Positions 19,090 through 23,663 of a stretch of DNA of 23,663 nucleotides are shown one piece after another. The notes under the pieces were generated by a model. The model saw only the letters and a list, made by a program, of their open reading frames with translations, did not search any database and was not told the origin of the DNA. The stretch is from positions 1-23,663 of the forward strand of contig NBIV01000706.1 in NCBI GenBank assembly GCA_003194525.1, written 5' to 3'. The position numbers and the translations under genes are program-made. The stretch's first letter is position 1; each line of letters begins with the position of its first letter. The stretch is from Gracilariopsis chorda (taxonomy: Eukaryota; Rhodophyta; Florideophyceae; Gracilariales; Gracilariaceae).

Positions 19090-19758
19090 CAAATGCATCT
19101 CGCTTGCTGACCCTAACCACTATTTTGCATCCCATTCAGGCTTGGCCAATAGCGCAGTGTCGTAACCTTTTGCTACTTTGGGCACTGTTTGCTGGCCTGG
19201 GACCTAGGCAAGGCCGAGCTCGTGTGCAGGTCGCCACAAGAGTAACCCACTAAGTACCACGGATCTGGGAAAAGGCCGGTGCTCCTCTGTGGTATACTGG
19301 TCGTTTGACAGCGATCAGGAAGTCTGAGGGTTTACCGGACCTAATACCAGCTTGCTGTGCAGGGTCCGGGGCGGCCGCCGTGTCGTACCTCTTGGGGCCG
19401 GAAAGCACACTTCGGTGTGTGAGTAAAGGCAGACCAATCCTTACAACCGGACGCGGGTTAAACATCAAACGGCTTGAAAACCGGCTGGGCACACTCCGCC
19501 CGTCATAATCCAACAGGAGTGTGTCGAGAGTCCCTGTGCTGCGCACGACTGCATCGGGTAAATATAAGCCTTGCAGCAATTTGTTTTTTTAATTGGTGCA
19601 TGCGACTAGGCCCGGTGGGTGCAAAGCAACAATCTGCAACCAGTTTTTCACTTTCAACTTTGTGGTATATTGGAAATTATTCTGGAACTCTGGCAAGTTT
19701 TTTAACGGTTTACAAAAACATAGAATTGTTTTTTTTTTCCTTTTTCTGGTAAGTTGAA
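19090..19758 (+). promoter_or_regulatory. Leader and upstream region of the Rep-helicase gene, copy E
   Basis: No gene is supported. The leader with CACAC-TTCG-GTGTG (19406-19419) and the TATA-like site are kept. The TGCAGCAATT/AATTGCTGCA repeat is damaged, reading AATTGGTGCA on the right. The ATG at 19759 is preserved. Confidence 0.5.
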
Positions 19759-22700
19759 ATGACGAGAGGAGGACGACGTCTAAACTCTGGTGGTGCCTGA
19801 TCTAACTCAGGAGGTGCCAGAGACAATTCTGGAGGTGCCAGGTTGAACGCAGGCGGTGCAAGGCAAAACGCTGGTGGTCGTCGCGTCGGCAGTGGCGGAG
19901 CACGGGCAGGAGCTGGAAGACCCCGAAGAGCACCAGCTTTTCCAGCTCCAGATAAGTTGGGAGTAAATGAGAGCGGAGCACACGTTCAAGGACCTATTGT
20001 TCCAGTGGTTGAAGAAGACGAAATTACTCCTGCACTTACTTTGGTTGCAGCAGCAGTTAGCACAAGCGCCGCTGGAGCCAGTGAGTCCGCTGCCACAGAT
20101 CTACCGACATCATGCCCACTTCCTGGATTTCTGGAGTTTGTGAGAGCCCTTCCAAGTCACATTCCACCGCCTCCGATGCCTCCCTTTCTCCCACCGATGC
20201 CTGCAGAACAGATGCCGGTTGCGATGGAAGTGAAAGAGGATGAGATCATCCCTGCTCCTCCACAGCCACCGCTGTCACCACCGCCGCCACAGCAGTCTGC
20301 TCTGCAACAAGTTGAACAAGAGAAGAACAGATGCCAGTCCCGATGGCAGTGGAAGAGGATGAGATCACCCCGGCTCCCTCATACCCGCCGCCGCAGCCTG
20401 CGTTGCCACAATCAAAACTGGAAGAACAACAGATGTCCATTCCGATGGAGGTGGAAGCGGATGAGATCACACCGGCTCCCTCACACCAGCCGCAGCATCA
20501 GCCACAGCAACAGCTTGATACGACGGTCATGCACTGTGCTGGGCGTCCTGATCGAGGACTCTATCGCGTGTACTATGCGTGGGATTCCGTGGCAGCTCAG
20601 GCGAGGAATGATCCGGCCATCCGTGCAAGCGTGCCGGAGTTTGAGACGCTTCCCACTGCAGGTCAAAGGCGATGCGGAAGATGCGGCGAGCACGCACACA
20701 CGCTCTCCTCCTGCCCGTACCGGGACTGGACATTGAGAATTCATAGCTGCAAGTACTGCGGATGCGTTTTGCTTGGCAAAGAGACCAATGGAGTGTGCTG
20801 TGGAATGAAAAGAATTTCAGGGTGGGGCGTCACGTTCCGCAGAAGATATAACAACGAGTTGGTTCGCAGTCTTTATAGTCTGAGAGCCTTTCAAAGCCAT
20901 TTTCTCAACTTGAATACGCTCTTCGCTACGACGCAAGCGTTCATGGACATGTCGTATGTGACAGGAGGCGGTCCCTCCTTTCTGAGACTTGAGGAAAACG
21001 CAGCTCTCGCTCTGCCCACGCAGAACCAGAACAACACGCGCTACAGCTTTCTGTGGGGTACTGGTCCCCCTAACTTGGATCCTCTCACTATGCGCGTGCC
21101 AATTTGCGTGCGTTCATTCAAGATATCAACGTACGAGACATCGTGCCCAAGTTGTACGATGTGATCCAGCCCAAGCCAGATGTGGTGCGTGAGCGGTACC
21201 GATCTATGCTTAGCACGCAACAACAACAACAAAATGCAGATACCGCCGTCGATATCAGCATGCAGGCAGCAGAAGAGGGAGTAGTCGTACGTGCTTACGA
21301 AGGAACCCGAAGTGCCACAGTCAGTGCTCCTCACGTAGGTGCTGGGCCTCTCCCTGAAGATGCTCCTGGTGGGGGGCCAACCATGATGAGAACGCTCGTC
21401 GTGGATCCGACTGGCCTGTACCGAGTGGAGTCTCAAGTACCGCGCTTGGTAGAAGGAACCGTAACAGAAGAGCACGCCGTAGTGACGGGTGCTGGTGCTG
21501 CTAATGCTGGAGATGGGGCGACTGCGAATGCCGCAAACAATGCGCAAGTGCGGTACCGCCTTCTAAAACCGGCATCCAAAATGGCAGAGAAAGGCACTTT
21601 TCCTCTTCTCTACCCGTACGGAGATCAGCACGAACCGTTTGACATTGGCGTGTTTCTGGAGGCAAAGAATTCAACACAGCAAATCTCAGGTCTCAGCGTC
21701 AACGAGTGGAAGCTCCGAAAGCTCACCTGGGCTGAGAACGCGAAGAGACGACTGTACTCAGACAACATCCTTCTGGACAGTGGACTGTTGATGCAGATGT
21801 AGATGCTTCGCACCCACACAAACATTGAGGACATGCGACTGCGTTTCCTCGAAAGAGAACAACGGGCACGCATTGTACAATAGCAAGAAATGCAGCAAGC
21901 ACAACAGCAAACCGGTCACGTGCCACAATCCCAGTTCGTGCTAATGGGACGCATCTTTCTGCCGATGACTCCGTCAACTCAGCAGCATACTGGAAGAACA
22001 AGCGCATGGATGTACAGGCGATCGTGGCGCGGAGAGGACCGCCTTCTCTTTTCATTACAATCACCATGAACATCTGGCGAGAGGACATCCAGCGTCTTGG
22101 GATGGACACCACCAATCGTGGCGCATTTACGGCACAAAGTAACCGCCTTCGACCGTTTGACCGACCGGATCTGATTGCAAGGGTGTTACAACCAGTACGC
22201 AAACGACTTCATGAAGGACTTGGAGAAGAACTCGGAGCACATCTTCTGGATTGAAGTGCCTGGGGCTTGCATCAAAGCTCGAGTTTCAGGAGCGCAATGT
22301 GCCTCATCACCACATGCTCGTGTGGCTCGAAGGAGGCGTGATTGAAGACGTTGATGTGATCGACGAGCTCATTCGTGCAGAACTTCCCCTTCCAGGCGAA
22401 GACGACGCGTTGCGTGCTCTCATTCGTTCCATGCACAGGCACCGCCACTCCACCTATTGCCGGAATCGCTGCTGGGCGGTGCAAGTTTGCATACGACAGC
22501 AATATGATTGTGCCGGAGACGTAACATTGAAGAAGGCACGAATCGCGTTATTTACGCGCAGAAGAAGGCAAGAAGACCTCAAGATGTGCCGTACAACCCA
22601 ACTCTGACCAAGAAGTACCGCTCTCATATCAACGTAGAGCGCACGCAAGGAGGGGGCGCAGTGGCTTATCTGATGAAGTACGCGTTTAAGCAGCCCAAAG

Positions 22701-23663
22701 CTCAGGAGGTGGTGCTCAACGTGAGTGGTGCTAATGAGACAGGCACACACAACGAGCAGCAACAAGAGCCACAGGTGCAGAACGACATTCGTGCATACAT
22801 GCGAGCGCGTGTGGTGGGCGCCGTCAATGCAGCTTGGAGACTTTTCGAGTTTCGACATGTTCACATCGTACCAAAAGTAGAGCGACTGGCCATTCACTTG
22901 GAAGGAGAGCGCACATTTCTGCTGAGAGGTCCAAACCAGCTCTTTCTGCATCACAGCCGTCTACACTGGAGAGATACTTTGCAAGGCCCGAAGCATACGC
23001 GAACCTCGACTACCTTTCGTACTTTGAAAAAGTGCGATTGTATCGCACGCTTCCAGCCCGCGTGCTAACCAATACGACGGAGACAGCACTCAGGTGCCCA
23101 CAGACGACTGCGATCCGCCCATGTACGTGGTAGAGCGCACGGACGACGAGCAGTGTGTTCGCAAGGATCAGAGGTGTTTCACCGTCGGCCATTGAGCTCT
23201 TTGCTCTGCGCTTGCTGCTCATGAATCACGGCTCGAGCTCTTATGAAGACGCAAGGACTTTTAACGGACAGCAGTATGGAACGTATCGTGAAACTGCGAT
23301 TGTAAGCGGACTGCTCGCGGACGGATCCGAGTTTGATATTGCATTCCAAGAAGCAGTGCAGATATACAGCACGCCCTCAGAGCTACGACGTCTGGTTGTT
23401 ACACTATACCAACAAGGCGCAGACCCAGAAAAAATGGCCGTCGAAAAACTGGGAGGCACTATGTAGCGACATACATACAGGAGATGAGCAGCAACGAAAG
23501 CAAGAAATGTATCGACGTGTGGTGGAAATCTCAGACCGGCACGGAGGACGACTGCTTCGCGATCACAGCTTCTTTCTCCCAGCACCTACAGCAGGATCAT
23601 ACAGCATTGACTGAGGCGAATCGAGCTACAACAACTCGAGACGCACGAGTGGTGCGAAATTCG
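19759..23663 (+). pseudogene. Rep nuclease half of the Rep-helicase transposase, copy E, heavily broken
   Basis: The ATG at 19759 is followed by a TGA at 19798-19800, where D has CGA. Further in-frame stops are TAG at 21800-21802 (TGG in C and D) and TAG at 21881-21883. About fourteen 1-base indels are seen against C and D, six of them between 22186 and ~22590, on either side of the HUH motif. Recognisable remains include the zinc knuckle CGRCGEHAHTLSSC, CKYCGC, FPLLYPYGDQHEPFD, NVPHHHMLVWLEGG near 22300 and YLMKYAFK near 22670. It matches C better than D over the zinc finger to ~22140. No functional Rep can be read from it. Confidence 0.9.

Larger units (their letters stand above)
18986..23663 (+). 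mobile_element. Copy E: full-length type unit, cut by the window end
   Basis: It has the same order as C and D: one CACGTG repeat, inverted repeat, leader and Rep frame. The window stops at GTGCGAAATTCG, the position just before the helicase domain in D (16565-16576). It is the most damaged of the three long copies. Confidence 0.85.

Overview
The window is a eukaryotic repeat array, not a set of ordinary host genes. Every coding segment on the + strand belongs to one family of rolling-circle DNA transposons of the Helitron/Helentron superfamily. The protein is an HUH-type Rep nuclease with an N-terminal zinc-binding region, fused to a C-terminal PIF1-family helicase. No tRNA, rRNA, CRISPR array or bacterial gene organisation is visible, and no intron is needed to explain the reading frames. 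The host lineage cannot be named from this sequence.

Five element copies lie head to tail, all on the + strand. Copy A (1-~1866) and copy B (~2091-~4062) are short derivatives in which the 5' leader is joined at one shared breakpoint to the last two thirds of the helicase domain. A truncated 5' end (~1866-2090) sits between them. Copies C (~4063-11700) and D (11701-18985) are full length, and copy E (18986-window end) is cut by the window edge at the start of the helicase domain. Spacing between equivalent leader points is 2152, 2049, 7742 and 7063 bp. No copy is fully open. D is the best preserved: one uninterrupted 1229-codon frame from its ATG, about 1208 codons of it in register, covering the whole Rep half, then two frameshifts and two stops in the rest. 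C has six 1-base indels and one stop; E has about fourteen 1-base indels and three stops.

Each unit has the same order. (1) A 5' cluster of CACGTG-containing repeats and nested palindromes ends in a 24-bp inverted repeat with a 33-nt spacer, present in all five copies. (2) A conserved non-coding leader contains an RNA-type C(TTCG)G hairpin. (3) In full-length copies, a short AT-rich upstream region with a TATA-like site follows. (4) Then comes the Rep-helicase frame. (5) The 3' region consists of one to three repeated modules, each with two small d(C-GNA-G)-type hairpins, a 15-bp inverted repeat and a CAG run. The deletion derivatives keep parts 1, 2 and 5, which points to these as the cis-acting sequences. 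Internal module duplication, sharp changes in similarity between copies and repeated CGA-to-TGA stops suggest an array shaped by tandem amplification, recombination or gene conversion, and C-to-T decay. An 82-base C homopolymer replaces one palindrome at the start of copy C and may be an assembly fault.
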